Positions 63,214 to 64,000 of a DNA stretch of 64,000 nucleotides are shown here, one piece after another. The stretch comes from Acidiferrobacteraceae bacterium. Lineage in GTDB: Bacteria; Pseudomonadota; Gammaproteobacteria; Acidiferrobacterales; SZUA-150. Position 1 is the first letter of the stretch, and the number at the start of each line of letters is the position of its first letter. The translations under genes and the position numbers were made by a program. The notes below the pieces were generated by a model, which saw nothing but the letters and a program-made list of their open reading frames with translations, ran no database searches and was not told the origin of the DNA. Where the stretch lies: NCBI GenBank assembly GCA_003228915.1, contig QIGL01000086.1, positions 1 through 64,000 on the forward strand, in the 5' to 3' direction.

Positions 63214-63735
63214 TTACTCTGTCGCTTCGTTTTTATCTTCGACCGTAATTGGTGCGATCGCTTCAAGTTCTTTTTTAAGATTCTCAAGCTCTGGTTGATT
63301 CTTGACAATTTTTTCAAGCTCCTTCCGGAAGCCTGTGTTATCAAGCAAGTTTGATTTCAAATCCTTGAGTAAATTTCTCATGGCCAGCATACCTGCTAAT
63401 TCAGGAATCTGTTTGGCAATTTGTTCCGGGTGGAAAGATTTATAGTTTTCAAAAGTCAGGTCGACCTTAATCTCACTACCATCGTTAGCAACTTTATTGG
63501 GAACCGTATAATTAACAACGGGCGCCAGATCTTTCATGACCTGCTCAATGTTATTGTTATCAATATTGATTCGTTCCTGTTCGCCAACCCGCCTGGCTTT
63601 TTTTGACATACTGAAGTCGCCGAGCACCAAAGTTTTGTGTGGTAATTCCAGTTTCTTCTTTGAGCCATAGGTTTCAACATCAAGGGTGATGTTGACGCGT
63701 GCTTTTGGTATTTCATTCTGAAAACTATCTGCCAT
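63214..63735 (-). CDS. tssB: T6SS sheath small subunit TssB (VipA)
   Basis: PKARVNITLDVETYGSKKKLELPHKTLVLGDFS; NKVANDGSEIKVDLTFENYKSFHPEQIAKQIPEL. Confidence 0.95.
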   Translation of the reverse strand: MADSFQNEIPKARVNITLDVETYGSKKKLELPHKTLVLGDFSMSKKARRVGEQERINIDNNNIEQVMKDLAPVVNYTVPNKVANDGSEIKVDLTFENYKSFHPEQIAKQIPELAGMLAMRNLLKDLKSNLLDNTGFRKELEKIVKNQPELENLKKELEAIAPITVEDKNEATE

Positions 63736-63736
63736 T

Positions 63737-64000
63737 TTATGCTCCTTTCGCCTTTTTAAGGCTCGTCATTCGGACTGCTTCCTGCAAATCGATTTTGCAG
63801 ACTGCAGCATGAATCTCTTTAAGCTTCTTCTCAAGTTGGGGTTTTTGGCTAACATCGGCCTTCGGTAACACCTGCTTGATTGCTGAACTTAATAACCGCC
63901 AGGTATCAATTGCAAGTGCTGGCTCCCATTGTGCTAACTCCCTGTTTTCTATATTTTTGTCAATATCCTCAAGTATGGTCATTGCCATTTCAGGCTCTTT
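63737..64000 (-). CDS. C-terminal part of an ORF continuing beyond the window, possibly TssA/ImpA-like
   Basis: Frame stays open to the window edge (KEPEMAMTILEDIDKNIENRELAQWEPALAIDTWRLL); immediately upstream of tssB. Confidence 0.5.
   Translation of the reverse strand, partial: KEPEMAMTILEDIDKNIENRELAQWEPALAIDTWRLLSSAIKQVLPKADVSQKPQLEKKLKEIHAAVCKIDLQEAVRMTSLKKAKGA

Overview
The window looks like a gammaproteobacterial chromosome segment, dense with genes and with no tRNA, rRNA or CRISPR recognised by eye. Left to right it contains: (i) rplS-trmD-rimM-rpsP; (ii) a TlpA-like thioredoxin, a periplasmic protein and mlaA; (iii) a PP2C phosphatase-kinase fusion whose kinase half looks degenerate; (iv) an AI-2E permease followed by an OMF/HlyD/DUF2955 efflux cluster with a small K+-channel-like protein; (v) c-di-GMP enzymes and dsbC; (vi) ligA-zipA-smc; (vii) a QueF domain fused in frame to a complete FGGY sugar kinase; (viii) soxYZ without other sox genes; (ix) a nucleotide-transporter-like MFS/HEAT protein with a separate cNMP-binding protein; (x) an RND pump and adaptor; (xi) rppH, a HAD hydrolase, btuC/btuD, a TonB-like protein and btuF; (xii) ampE-ampD; (xiii) an ankyrin gene; (xiv) a type VI secretion (T6SS) locus running to the right edge. 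The strongest items for a second look are the QueF-FGGY kinase fusion, the tssC sheath gene broken by two independent lesions, the ankyrin gene frameshifted by a perfect 10-bp tandem duplication, the kinase-dead-looking PP2C/kinase, a VasX-like T6SS effector paired with a beta-propeller lipoprotein, a thiolase-fold T6SS protein that appears to lack catalytic residues, a 5' remnant of a DAACS transporter gene, and a pair of MITE-like repeats sitting exactly at stop codons. All family assignments come from motif recognition by eye, with no database search.
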